Part shown: positions 43,827 to 53,076 of the stretch, piece by piece
Layout: each line of letters opens with the position of its first letter
Numbering within the stretch: the stretch's first letter is position 1
The notes under the pieces: generated by a model
Database searches by the model: none
What the model saw: the letters and a program-made list of their open reading frames with translations, nothing else
Told to the model about the DNA's origin: nothing
Translations under genes and position numbers: made by a program
DNA from: an uncultured Lachnospiraceae bacterium
GTDB taxonomy: Bacteria; Bacillota; Clostridia; Lachnospirales; Lachnospiraceae
Direction of reading: 5' to 3'
Assembly: GCA_910586015.1 (NCBI GenBank)
Contig: CAJUGJ010000008.1
Location: 66,074 to 130,073, forward strand
Length of the DNA: 64,000 nt

Positions 43827-44732
43827 GTGAAAGCAAAAACAAGATCAAAAAAGACAGGGCTTTCTGAAAAAGCCAGTGATATTATTTTGGTTTTCCTCTG
43901 TGCTGTTATTTTGTTTATTGTGGCATATCCATTATATTATGTATTGGTTGCTTCTGTATCAAATCCATATGATGTTTATGCAGGGAAGACTTTTCTTCTT
44001 CCAAGTCAACTTACTTTTGAAGGATATAAAGCGGTATTTGCGGATGATGGTATTATTACAGGTTATTTAAACAGTATTAAATATACTGTGATTGGTACAG
44101 TATTTTCCGTTGTTATGCTTTATATGACAGCATATCCACTCAGTATTAAGTATCTGCCAGGCAGAAAATTTTTTAGTATCTTTTTCATTATTACTATGTA
44201 TTTTGGAGGTGGCTTAATTCCTACTTACTTAGTAGTAAAACAGACAGGACTTACTGGTACTATGTGGTCTCTTTTCCTCCCAGGAGGTGTGGGAGTTGGA
44301 AATATGATTATTTTAAGAAACTTTTTTGAAAATAGTATTCCAAAAGAAATGATTGAAGCAGCAGAAATGGATGGTGCATCGAAGTGGAAAAGTTTTCTTC
44401 ATATTGTAATTCCTCTTAGTCGTTCTATTATGGCAGTTATGGTTGTGTTCAGTATGGTTGCATATTGGAATGATTGGTTTACAGCAATGATTTACTATCC
44501 AGGAGATACACATGCACCATTGCCTTTAGTCTTAAGAGGGATATTAATTAAAAGTTCTGCCAGTGCTACTCAATCTAGTATGATTTCTGGCGGATATGCA
44601 GAATTAAATAAAATGACAGAGATGCTTAAATTTTCATCTATTATCGTGGCAGCTCTTCCAATGCTAATTATTTACCCTTTTGTACAGAAATATTTTGAAA
44701 AGGGTTTTATGGCAGGTGCAGTAAAAGGTTAA
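43827..44732 (+). CDS. Carbohydrate ABC importer permease, YtcP/UgpE type
   Basis: A 301-aa membrane protein with six helices and an EAA loop EAAEMDGASKWKSFLHIVIPLS near 175-197. Typical C-terminal VQKYFEKGFMAGAVKG. It starts 11 bases after the first permease with AAGGAGG. It is the second half of the fructo-oligosaccharide import channel. Confidence 0.93.
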   Translation: MKAKTRSKKTGLSEKASDIILVFLCAVILFIVAYPLYYVLVASVSNPYDVYAGKTFLLPSQLTFEGYKAVFADDGIITGYLNSIKYTVIGTVFSVVMLYMTAYPLSIKYLPGRKFFSIFFIITMYFGGGLIPTYLVVKQTGLTGTMWSLFLPGGVGVGNMIILRNFFENSIPKEMIEAAEMDGASKWKSFLHIVIPLSRSIMAVMVVFSMVAYWNDWFTAMIYYPGDTHAPLPLVLRGILIKSSASATQSSMISGGYAELNKMTEMLKFSSIIVAALPMLIIYPFVQKYFEKGFMAGAVKG

Positions 44733-44759
44733 ATACAATAAAATAAAGGAGAAAAAATT

Positions 44760-46436
44760 ATGAAAAAAATAAAATTATGGAAGAAAGTACTTTCTTGTAT
44801 ATTAGCTGCAAATCTTGTATTTTCTATGACAGCATGTAGTGGAAAGGAAGAAGAGGTTCATTCAACAGAACCTAATGTCGCAAACACAAATACTTCTCAG
44901 ACAAAGTTTACTGTTATGGGTGGAATGAGTGCTTTAAGTGGGGGGTATGATGATAACATTGTTTTAAAAAAGATGCAGGAAAATGCAGGAGTTGATATTG
45001 AGTGGATCACAATGAGTGATTCATTAGCAGAACAAGTTAATATTCGCATTGGAGGAGGAGATCTTCCAGATGCTTTTATGGCTGTAGGATTTAGTAATTA
45101 TGATCTATCAAATTATGGTGCAGATGGTACTTTTATTGACTTAACTCCCTATTTAACAGAAGAATATATGCCAAATTTAGCTAAGATACTAAAGGAACAT
45201 CCAGAGATTCGCAGTGCAATCACAATGAATGATGGTCGTATCTATGGACTTCCAGCTGGAGAACAGATGGGAACAGCAGGTATTGGGGCAGAAAATGATT
45301 ATAGTATTTATACAATTCCTCAATTTTCTATGATTAATAAGGCATGGCTGGATGATTTAGGATTAGAAATACCATCTACTTTGGATGAACTTCATACAGT
45401 ATTAAAAGCTTTTAAAGATAATGATATGAGTGCAAAATATTATGGAAACGATCCGGGAAGTACTATTCCGATGAGTACTGGTTTTGATCAGTGGTGTTGG
45501 GGACAAAATATTTTTTATGCAGGTTTTGGGTTCACAAACTGGCCAAATGATGTTTGTAATGATTTAGTTTTAAGAGAGGATGGAACAGTTGAATTTATTT
45601 GTATATCAGATCAATACCGTGAAGCAATGACCTATTTTCATGATTGGTATAAAGAGGGTTTGATGGATTTGGAAATGTTTAGTCAATCTGATACACAATT
45701 AATTTCAAAATGTTCTCAAGGTTATGTTGGAGTTGCTACATGGTGGTATATTGAAGAAGTTATGGGTGAGTATGCAAAAGATTATGTATTTCTTCCAATT
45801 CTTGATGGACCAGATGGTTCTCATAATGTAACAGTACGTACTGGCGGTGGAACAAACAGTGGAAATTTAAGTATTACAAAAGCTTGCAAAAGTCCTGCAA
45901 ATCTTTTAAAATTTTATGATCAATGGTATAATGGAGAAACAGTTATGCAGCTCCAATATGGACCAATTGATGTTTATTTTACAAAGAAAGATGAAAACGG
46001 TGTATGGCAGAGTATTACAGATGAAGAGGCAAGACAAAAATATAATAAAGGTGCAGGAGAGTTAAAAGGCTTGTATGAAGTATATGGACCAAAACTTATT
46101 TTAAGTGAATATTACAGTACTACATTTAAAATGGAAGATCGGGCTATTGAACGGTTGACAGATCTGAATAATTACTGGATGCCATATGTAAACAGCAGTA
46201 TTACTTATCCAGTAGACTGTGTATTTACAAAAGATGAACTCGATATTATTGATCAATATAAAGCAGATTTTGAAAGTACAGTGGCTGAACAGGAGGGTCT
46301 GTGGCTAAAAAATGGTGGTCCAACAGACAGTGAATGGGATAGTTATGTCAGTACTTTAAAGAGAAGTTGTGGTATGGATGAACTTTTAAAAGTATATCAA
46401 GAAGCTTATAACCGTTATACAGGAGCAAATAAATAA
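44760..46436 (+). CDS. Extracellular solute-binding lipoprotein (family 1, LipO-like)
   Basis: A 558-aa lipoprotein: signal with FSMTAC lipobox near residue 25, a short tether, and a large binding domain. Pieces such as EQVNIRIGGGDLPDAFM and NDGRIYGLPAGEQ fit the large sugar-binding proteins that pair with LplB/YtcP permeases. It probably delivers fructo-oligosaccharides, judging from the GH32 genes that follow. A hairpin after it may raise its mRNA level. Confidence 0.92.
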   Translation: MKKIKLWKKVLSCILAANLVFSMTACSGKEEEVHSTEPNVANTNTSQTKFTVMGGMSALSGGYDDNIVLKKMQENAGVDIEWITMSDSLAEQVNIRIGGGDLPDAFMAVGFSNYDLSNYGADGTFIDLTPYLTEEYMPNLAKILKEHPEIRSAITMNDGRIYGLPAGEQMGTAGIGAENDYSIYTIPQFSMINKAWLDDLGLEIPSTLDELHTVLKAFKDNDMSAKYYGNDPGSTIPMSTGFDQWCWGQNIFYAGFGFTNWPNDVCNDLVLREDGTVEFICISDQYREAMTYFHDWYKEGLMDLEMFSQSDTQLISKCSQGYVGVATWWYIEEVMGEYAKDYVFLPILDGPDGSHNVTVRTGGGTNSGNLSITKACKSPANLLKFYDQWYNGETVMQLQYGPIDVYFTKKDENGVWQSITDEEARQKYNKGAGELKGLYEVYGPKLILSEYYSTTFKMEDRAIERLTDLNNYWMPYVNSSITYPVDCVFTKDELDIIDQYKADFESTVAEQEGLWLKNGGPTDSEWDSYVSTLKRSCGMDELLKVYQEAYNRYTGANK

Positions 46437-46473
46437 AATAGTAGTTTAAGAATTTTTATAATCAAAGTAAAAA

Positions 46474-46518
46474 ATATCGGAGTAGAAATGATAAAATATA
46501 AAATATCTGCTCCGATAT
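46474..46518 (+). repeat. Inverted repeat between binding-protein and GH32 genes
   Basis: ATATCGGAGTAGA (46474-46486) pairs with TCTGCTCCGATAT (46506-46518), with one G-U pair and a 19-base loop. No strong T tail follows. Such hairpins after binding-protein genes commonly stabilise the upstream message or partially end transcription. Confidence 0.6.
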
Positions 46519-46553
46519 TATAATATATAAAATATAGAAGTAGGAGATTTATT

Positions 46554-48062
46554 ATGATAAGTCAAATTTTGCGTGATGCACGAAAATATGAAGAAACGAC
46601 AGAGAAAATAAATTCAGATACAATAAGACCAGCATTTCATTTATCTACTCGTGTAGGATGGATGAATGATCCAAATGGTTTTTCTTTTTATAAAGGAGAA
46701 TATCATTTATTTTATCAGTATCATCCATATAATTCTCATTGGGGATTAATGTATTGGGGACATGCAGTAAGTAAAGATCTTTTACATTGGACTTATCTTC
46801 CAGCTGCATTAGCACCAGATACTGCCTATGATAGAGATGGATGTTTTTCAGGAAGTGCTGTCACATTGCCAGATGGCAGACAATTATTGATGTATACTGG
46901 GGTTTTAAAAGAAACACAGCCAGATGGAAGTACCTGTGATATACAAACACAATGTATCGCAGTAGGAGATGGTATTGATTATGAAAAATATTTAAAAAAT
47001 CCAGTGTTAAGTGAGAAAGATTTACCAGAAGGTGCAAGTAAGTATGATTTTCGTGATCCAAAAATTTTCCAAAAATCAGATGGATCTTTTGGCTGTGTGA
47101 TAGGAAATTGTGATAGTAAAAAAGATGGTCAAATATTACTTTACAATAGTTTAGACGGATTTAACTGGAGGTTTGATAAAATATTAGAAGCTAATAAAGG
47201 ACGTTTAGGAAAAATGTGGGAGTGCCCAGACTTTTTTACTTTAGATGGAAAGCAAGTCTTAATTATCAGTCCACAAGATATGATGCCACAGGGTTTTGAA
47301 TATCATAATGGAAATGGGACAGTTTGTATGATTGGCGAATATGATGAAGAAACCAATATATTTCAAGAAGAACATACTCAGACTGTTGATTATGGAATTG
47401 ATTTTTATGCAGCTCAGACAGTTCTTGCTCCAGATGGAAGAAGAATTATGATTGGATGGATGCAGAATTGGGACACCTGTAATATGAATTCTTCTGAACA
47501 GCCTTGGTTTGGACAGATGAGCCTTCCAAGAGAACTTTCTATTAAAAATGGACGTTTAATTCAAAAGCCTATAAAAGAACTAGATAATATACACAAAAAT
47601 GAGGTAAGATATGAAAATATTACTTTTACAGATATAATAAAGTTAGAGGGTATTAAAGGACGAAAAATTGATATGGAATTAAACCTTCAATCAAATAGTG
47701 AACAAAATATATACCGAAAATTTGCAGTCCGTTTTGCACAAAACGACACTTATCAAACTTCTATTAGTTTCAGACCTTATGAGTCTATTATAAAGGTAGA
47801 TCGGAAGTTTTCGGGTTCAAGAAGAGCAATTATTCATCAGCGCCGCAGTCTGGTAAGAAATGAAAATGGAAAGATTAAATTGAGAATTATTTTAGATAAT
47901 TTTAGTGTAGAGGTTTTTGTAAATGACGGAGAACAAGTACTTTCTACAACAATATATACAGATTTAAAGGCAGATCATATTTCCTTTTTTGCAGACGGCT
48001 TAGTTACTATGGATGTAGTAAAATATGATTTAATTGCGGAGGATGTATATGGAGAAAATTGA
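46554..48062 (+). CDS. Cytosolic GH32 beta-fructofuranosidase
   Basis: A 502-aa enzyme of the sucrase/fructan hydrolase group, without a signal peptide. The five-bladed propeller has the nucleophile Asp39 in WMNDPNG, the stabiliser Asp168 in FRDPK and the acid/base Glu223 in WECPDF. A C-terminal beta-sandwich follows from about 340. It would release fructose from imported fructo-oligosaccharides or sucrose. It starts at ATG 46554 after AGGAG. The fructokinase gene overlaps its 3' end. Confidence 0.93.
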   Translation: MISQILRDARKYEETTEKINSDTIRPAFHLSTRVGWMNDPNGFSFYKGEYHLFYQYHPYNSHWGLMYWGHAVSKDLLHWTYLPAALAPDTAYDRDGCFSGSAVTLPDGRQLLMYTGVLKETQPDGSTCDIQTQCIAVGDGIDYEKYLKNPVLSEKDLPEGASKYDFRDPKIFQKSDGSFGCVIGNCDSKKDGQILLYNSLDGFNWRFDKILEANKGRLGKMWECPDFFTLDGKQVLIISPQDMMPQGFEYHNGNGTVCMIGEYDEETNIFQEEHTQTVDYGIDFYAAQTVLAPDGRRIMIGWMQNWDTCNMNSSEQPWFGQMSLPRELSIKNGRLIQKPIKELDNIHKNEVRYENITFTDIIKLEGIKGRKIDMELNLQSNSEQNIYRKFAVRFAQNDTYQTSISFRPYESIIKVDRKFSGSRRAIIHQRRSLVRNENGKIKLRIILDNFSVEVFVNDGEQVLSTTIYTDLKADHISFFADGLVTMDVVKYDLIAEDVYGEN

Positions 48063-49017
48063 TGTGACTGCATTAGGAGAATTACTTATTGATTTTACGG
48101 AAAATGGAGTAAGCGAACAAGGAAATTTATTGTTTGAAGCAAATCCGGGAGGAGCACCCTGTAATGTGTTGGCAATGCTTACAAAGTTAGGACATAAAAC
48201 AGCTTTTATAGGAAAAGTGGGAAATGATTTTTTGGGAAAGCGGTTAAAAACAGCCATTGAAGAGGTAGGCATTTTATCAGATTTTTTATATATGGATAAT
48301 AAAGTACATACTACTTTAGCAATGGTACATAACTTTCCAGATGGGGATAGAGAGTTTTCTTTTTATCGCAATCCAGGTGCTGATATGATGTTAACAGAAG
48401 ACGAAGTATCAAAAGAACTCATTCAAAATTCAAAAATTTTTCATTTTGGTACACTTTCTATGACTCATAAACAGGTACGACAAGCAACAAAAAAGGCAGT
48501 TAGTATTGCAAAAGAAGCAAAAAATATAATTTCTTTTGATCCTAATCTGCGTCTGTCCCTTTGGGAAGATTTAAATGAAGTAAAAGAACAGATGATATAT
48601 GGATTAGAAAACTGCAATATTTTGAAAATTTCAGATAATGAAATTCAATGGTTTACTGGAAGAACGGACTATACAGAATGTGTAAATGTAATCAATAACA
48701 AATATCATATTCCATTCATTCTTCTGTCACTGGGAAAACAGGGAAGTCGTGCTTATTATCAAGGAAAAATGGTTGAGGCAGATTCATTTTTGAGAAAAGA
48801 TACAATTGATACAACAGGTGCTGGAGATACATTCTGTGCATGTATCCTCCATTATATATTAAAATATGGTTTAGAAGATTTAAATGAAAATATTCTTAGG
48901 GAAATGTTAGTATTTTCTAATTGTGCAGCATCTTTCATCACAACAAAAAAAGGTGCGTTAAAAGTGATGCCTTCCAAAGAAGAGATTGAACATATTGTTT
49001 TGTCTTATAACAGATAG
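48049..49017 (+). CDS. PfkB-family fructokinase
   Basis: A 322-aa ribokinase-family sugar kinase: N-terminal VTALGELLIDF, the sugar-binding NPGGAPCNV, and the C-terminal anion-hole motif DTTGAGDTFCA with the catalytic Asp. ATG 48049 follows GGAGG (48038-48042) and lies 14 bases inside the upstream GH32 gene. It would make fructose-6-phosphate from the fructose released by GH32. Related kinases prefer fructose; 2-keto-3-deoxygluconate or others are less likely in this context. Confidence 0.92.
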   Translation: MEKIDVTALGELLIDFTENGVSEQGNLLFEANPGGAPCNVLAMLTKLGHKTAFIGKVGNDFLGKRLKTAIEEVGILSDFLYMDNKVHTTLAMVHNFPDGDREFSFYRNPGADMMLTEDEVSKELIQNSKIFHFGTLSMTHKQVRQATKKAVSIAKEAKNIISFDPNLRLSLWEDLNEVKEQMIYGLENCNILKISDNEIQWFTGRTDYTECVNVINNKYHIPFILLSLGKQGSRAYYQGKMVEADSFLRKDTIDTTGAGDTFCACILHYILKYGLEDLNENILREMLVFSNCAASFITTKKGALKVMPSKEEIEHIVLSYNR

Positions 49018-49029
49018 GAGGGAATTTTT

Positions 49030-51390
49030 TTGCACTGTAAGATTAAAAAAAGTATCACTTTAATGACAGCTTTGATGATAATAATAATGATATGTACTGG
49101 CTGTAAAAACGATAAAAATTCAAATTTGTTGCTGCATCTTACCTTTAATGAAAAAAATGGGACAACAGCGGCAGATAGTGCCAGAAAAGTAAAGGATACA
49201 CAAGTACATTACCAGTATACACATGCAGCATATATGGATAATTTAGAACCGCAATGGAGAAATACAGGTGTTAAAGGGGGCTCTTTATTATTTGACGGAT
49301 GCTCTACTTATCTTGAATATGATTCAAAAGACATTTGCGTGTTGGGGGATTCTTTTACTATTCATGTCTGGATTGCTCCTAGAGCTTTTGAATGGGATGA
49401 TCCTAATGCCGCTGCGGCAGGAACACCACATCTGACTGCAATAGTCAGTCAGTACGATAAAGCAAAGAAACAGGGCTTTATTTTAGGATATCAGCGGTTT
49501 GGAAAGTTATGCTTTCAAGTTGGAACTGGAGATGAATGGATTACACTTTGGGGCAATAATGAAAATTTAAAAAAATATGAATGGAATTTAGTAACCGCGA
49601 TATTCGATGGAAAAAACGGACAGATGAAGTTGTATTTGAATGAAACTCAGATAGGTTCTACACAGATAGAAAAAAATTCAAAGATCAGTCCTGCAACAGA
49701 AGAAAAACTTTTAATTGGTAAAAATTCTGAAGCGGAACAGATTGCAGCTGGTACTTATAATATGTTTGCGGGAATGATGGACGAATTAGAATTATATAGT
49801 TGTGTGATAAGTGAAGAAAAAATTACTACTCAGGATATACCAGAAATTGCATTTGAGGATATTTGGTTAGAGAATATTCTGACAGAAGATATTTATAAAA
49901 CACAGTATCATGGAGGACCATATCAACATTGGATGAATGAGCCTCATGGACCAGTATATTATAATGGTATGTACCATTTATTTTATCAAAGTAATATGAT
50001 AGGAACATATTGGCGTAATATTTGTTGGGGACATTTGATAAGTGAAGATATGGTAAATTGGAAGCCGATAAAAGAGGCAATTACACCAAAAGAAAATTCT
50101 GTTGTACCAGATGGAGTATGGTCTGGAGGTGCAACAACAGATAAAAATGGAGTTCCCCTTTTATTTTTTACAGCAGGTAATGATAGTTTTGCAAAAGATG
50201 GTCTGATTTCAAATCAAAATATTGGAGTTGCTTATCCAGCGGATCTTTCTGATCCCTATTTAACAGAATGGATAATCTATGACAAACTAGCGATACAACA
50301 GATAGAAGGACAGGGTAGAAGTGGAGAGTTTAGAGATTCTCACATTTGGAAAGAAGATGATATATGGTGTATGCTTGTATGTTCAGGAAGTACAAAATCA
50401 AATGGCGGAAGTGCTCTTTTATATCAAACAAAAACCTTAGAGCTAAAGTCAGATGGTACAATAGATATGGATTGGAAGTATATAGGACCTGTCTATGAAA
50501 TGGAAAACCAGTCTGTTACTTATGGTACAAGCTGGGAGATGCCTATTTTAATTCCATTAAAAAATGAGGCAGGAACAATACGTAAATATATTTTTATGAT
50601 TTCTCCTGCACCCGCATCTATTGCTGACAATAAGGTTTATTATTTTTTAGGTGATTTTGATATAGAAACAGGCAAGTTTACACCAGATGAGAATTTTGAC
50701 AATAAACCTGCATTATTAGATTATGGATGTAATGTATTTACTGGATCAAGTGTATTAGCTGATCCTTTAAATGAAGATGTATATGTATTTAGTATTATGC
50801 AGGATCAGAGAAATGGAGCAGAAGAAGGTTCAGCTGGATGGGCACATTGTGTAGGTCTGACCAGAAAAATATGGTTAAATGATGATGGAACAGATGTTAA
50901 AATGAGACCAATTACTGAACTACATACATTAGAAGATGATGTTTTAATCAATAAACAAAACCTTACCATACAACAGGCAAATGATATATTGCAAAAAGTA
51001 GAAGGCGATTTGCTCTATATTAAAGCAGTCTTTACATCAAATGATGATAAAGAATTTGGTATTCGTTTAAAATCAGACGGAAACAGAAATATGACTTCTT
51101 TTACTTACAGTACAAAAGAAGGAAAGATCTTTGGCAATACAAAGAATAAAGGAAGTGTTGCTTCAACAAATAATGTATCTGGAGAACTTTCCTTAAAGAA
51201 CAGTAAATTAACGATGGAAATTTATATTGACAGATCCTTAGTAGAAGCATTTTTTAATGATACAAAATCTATTAGTATGCGTAGCTATGCTGCATATGAT
51301 GCTCAAAAAGTAGAATTGTTTGCAGACGGAGATGTTGTTTTAGATGATTTGTATATAGCTAAGATGAAGTCTATTTACAGTGAAAAATAG
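49030..51390 (+). CDS. Surface LamG-GH32 lipoprotein with altered active-site motifs
   Basis: A 786-aa lipoprotein. It starts at TTG 49030 behind GGAGGG; the signal ends at a lipobox ICTGC near residue 25. A LamG/concanavalin-like domain (about 35-270) includes a DDPN turn, then the GH32 propeller. The motifs differ from the norm: WMNEPHG (301-307) has Glu304 where the nucleophile Asp is usual, RDS (435-437) replaces RDP, and Glu503 in WEMP is the acid/base. A C-terminal sandwich follows, from about 650. It would act on fructan at the cell surface. The Glu304 change could alter linkage specificity or activity. Confidence 0.85.
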   Translation: MHCKIKKSITLMTALMIIIMICTGCKNDKNSNLLLHLTFNEKNGTTAADSARKVKDTQVHYQYTHAAYMDNLEPQWRNTGVKGGSLLFDGCSTYLEYDSKDICVLGDSFTIHVWIAPRAFEWDDPNAAAAGTPHLTAIVSQYDKAKKQGFILGYQRFGKLCFQVGTGDEWITLWGNNENLKKYEWNLVTAIFDGKNGQMKLYLNETQIGSTQIEKNSKISPATEEKLLIGKNSEAEQIAAGTYNMFAGMMDELELYSCVISEEKITTQDIPEIAFEDIWLENILTEDIYKTQYHGGPYQHWMNEPHGPVYYNGMYHLFYQSNMIGTYWRNICWGHLISEDMVNWKPIKEAITPKENSVVPDGVWSGGATTDKNGVPLLFFTAGNDSFAKDGLISNQNIGVAYPADLSDPYLTEWIIYDKLAIQQIEGQGRSGEFRDSHIWKEDDIWCMLVCSGSTKSNGGSALLYQTKTLELKSDGTIDMDWKYIGPVYEMENQSVTYGTSWEMPILIPLKNEAGTIRKYIFMISPAPASIADNKVYYFLGDFDIETGKFTPDENFDNKPALLDYGCNVFTGSSVLADPLNEDVYVFSIMQDQRNGAEEGSAGWAHCVGLTRKIWLNDDGTDVKMRPITELHTLEDDVLINKQNLTIQQANDILQKVEGDLLYIKAVFTSNDDKEFGIRLKSDGNRNMTSFTYSTKEGKIFGNTKNKGSVASTNNVSGELSLKNSKLTMEIYIDRSLVEAFFNDTKSISMRSYAAYDAQKVELFADGDVVLDDLYIAKMKSIYSEK

Positions 51391-51403
51391 AATTTGATTT
51401 ATG

Positions 51404-51432
51404 ATAGGCTGCTACAATTTGTAGCAGCCTAT
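51404..51432. terminator. Bidirectional terminator at the end of the fructan operon
   Basis: ATAGGCTGCTACA (51404-51416) pairs with TGTAGCAGCCTAT (51420-51432) with a 3-base loop and a T-rich tail. It separates the operon from the convergent GH43-like gene. Confidence 0.8.
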
Positions 51433-51445
51433 TTATTTTTTCTAT

Positions 51446-52396
51446 CTATCTAGTATCTTCACATTCCCAATTATGACATTTGAGCTTTTCATATTCTTCT
51501 TGGGTAATAGTTAAAATAGTCCCATGTTTATAGCGATATGGAAAATGAAATTCCTGATCGGCAGGACTAAATTTTCCTTCTTTTAAACTTTTTCCGTGAA
51601 ATGGGATATATCCCTGTTTTGATCCTGAAACTCCATAAAAATCTAAAAACAGACACCATGTTCCATCTTCTAATCTTACTGCGGTTGGTGCTTCATAAAG
51701 TCCACTTTCTAATTCTTTCATACTTTCATCGAATGCTTCTACTCGCTCAAAAGAACCTTCTATTTTTTCAGAACGCAGCAGAATAATTTTTGCAGGATTT
51801 TTTTCGCTTTTTACAAATAAATAATAAAATCCATCTTCTTCATACATGGCTGAATCAATAACTCCACTATCTTTTTTATGATACAGTAATTTTGGTTCAG
51901 AAAAATGAGAAAAGTCTTTGGTACGACTATAATAAATTCCCTTTTGATGATGTTTTTCTTCTGGTTGAGGGGATGACCAGTGAAGTATGTAGTCTTCTTC
52001 TTTTTTATCATAGATTATATCAGGAGCCCACATACATCCAAATTTTGTATTTCCAATAGAAATTAATTTTTGCTCTGACCAATGAAGAAGATCGTTTGAT
52101 TCCCAAACAGAAAAAAATTTACTCCCATGTTCTCCAATTTCATCCCAAGAATGATGATATTGATTTCTCATTCCATAGGAAAGACTAAGATCTGTCGCAA
52201 AAATATAAAAAGTTCCTGTTTGTTTACATCGAGTAATTGTAAAATCTCTTACTCCTTTATCTCCATAATATGCCCAAAGTACTGGTAAACCATGATTTAT
52301 TTCTTCCCAATAAAACCCATCTTTACTAACTCCAAAATAAACTTGTTCTCCATCAGGAGTTGTTTTTTCTCTAAAATGTACAAATAGATATGGCAT
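51446..52396 (-). CDS. GH43-like five-bladed-propeller glycosidase
   Basis: A 316-aa soluble protein. It shows beta-propeller repeats and family features: FREKTTPDG, RDFTIT, CMWAPDIIYDKK and YEAPTAVR, as in GH43-type arabinosidase/xylosidase or fructosidase relatives. There is no signal peptide, so it would be cytosolic. The start ATG 52396 has AAAGGAG 13-14 bases before it, a long spacing. The exact sugar specificity is unknown. Location beside the GH32 genes suggests plant-glycan breakdown. Confidence 0.72.
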   Translation of the reverse strand: MPYLFVHFREKTTPDGEQVYFGVSKDGFYWEEINHGLPVLWAYYGDKGVRDFTITRCKQTGTFYIFATDLSLSYGMRNQYHHSWDEIGEHGSKFFSVWESNDLLHWSEQKLISIGNTKFGCMWAPDIIYDKKEEDYILHWSSPQPEEKHHQKGIYYSRTKDFSHFSEPKLLYHKKDSGVIDSAMYEEDGFYYLFVKSEKNPAKIILLRSEKIEGSFERVEAFDESMKELESGLYEAPTAVRLEDGTWCLFLDFYGVSGSKQGYIPFHGKSLKEGKFSPADQEFHFPYRYKHGTILTITQEEYEKLKCHNWECEDTR

Positions 52397-52526
52397 AGTT
52401 TTTTTAGATACTCCTTTTTATTCTAAATTTTAATTTTTTAAGTATAACATAACCTCTGTTTAAAAGACAGTAATTCTTTTCTGATATTCTTGCACTTTTT
52501 TCCTGTTCTTTTTAATGATTGTTTAT

Positions 52527-52541
52527 TGATAAAGATTATCA
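52527..52541. promoter_or_regulatory. Fur-box-like operator
   Basis: TGATAAA-G-ATTATCA is a near-perfect 7-1-7 Fur box. It lies just upstream of the feo promoter's -35 box. Iron repression of the feo genes is the likely effect. Confidence 0.65.
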
Positions 52542-52551
52542 ATATCATCTA

Positions 52552-52580
52552 TTGACAACTTTTTTGAGTTAGAATATACT
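52552..52580 (+). promoter_or_regulatory. Sigma-A-type promoter of the feo operon
   Basis: TTGACA (52552-52557), 17 bases, TATACT (52575-52580). The feoA start follows 35 bases later behind AGGAGGG. Confidence 0.72.
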
Positions 52581-52614
52581 AACCAATAGAATAATATAAG
52601 GAGGGTGAAGGAGG

Positions 52615-52824
52615 ATGCCATTGACTTTAGCAAAACAAGGAGAACTTAATACGATTAAAAAAATAGGAGGAAAAGAGGAAACTAAAAAATTTTTAGAGAA
52701 TTTAGGTTTTATTATTGGAGGAAGTGTAATTATAATATCGGCAATCGGAGGAAATTTAATTGTCAACGTAAAAGATTCTAGGGTTGCCATTGGAAAGGAT
52801 ATGGCAAGTAAGATTATTGTTTAA
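52615..52824 (+). CDS. feoA: FeoA-family protein (first copy)
   Basis: A 69-aa SH3-like protein. FeoA-like features are the LENLGFIIGGSVIIISAIGGN stretch, followed by DSRVAIGKDMASKI. It starts at ATG 52615 with GGAGGG nine bases before. FeoA aids FeoB-mediated ferrous iron uptake. Two consecutive FeoA genes are common in Clostridia. Confidence 0.9.
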   Translation: MPLTLAKQGELNTIKKIGGKEETKKFLENLGFIIGGSVIIISAIGGNLIVNVKDSRVAIGKDMASKIIV

Positions 52825-52848
52825 TATAGAGAAAGGAAGGAAATTGAT

Positions 52849-53073
52849 TTGAAAACATTAAAAGAAATTGCCTGTGGGCAGACAGTAAAGGTAAAACGAC
52901 TCAATGGAGAGGGACCTATTAAACGAAGAATTATGGATATGGGAATTACAAAAGGAATTCAAGTATTTGTAAGAAAAGTTGCACCACTTGGAGATCCCGT
53001 TGAAATTACGGTTCGAGGATATGAACTTTCGATTAGAAAAGCAGATGCAGAAATGATTGAAGTAGAGGAGTAG
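52849..53073 (+). CDS. feoA: FeoA-family protein (second copy)
   Basis: A 74-aa FeoA protein: KVKRLNGEGPIKRRIMDMGI, then PLGDPVEITVRGYELSIRKADA. It starts at TTG 52849 with GGAAGG eight bases before. It lies 25 bases after the first copy and four bases before feoB. This copy is closer to the textbook FeoA motif. Confidence 0.92.
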   Translation: MKTLKEIACGQTVKVKRLNGEGPIKRRIMDMGITKGIQVFVRKVAPLGDPVEITVRGYELSIRKADAEMIEVEE

Positions 53074-53076
53074 AGT

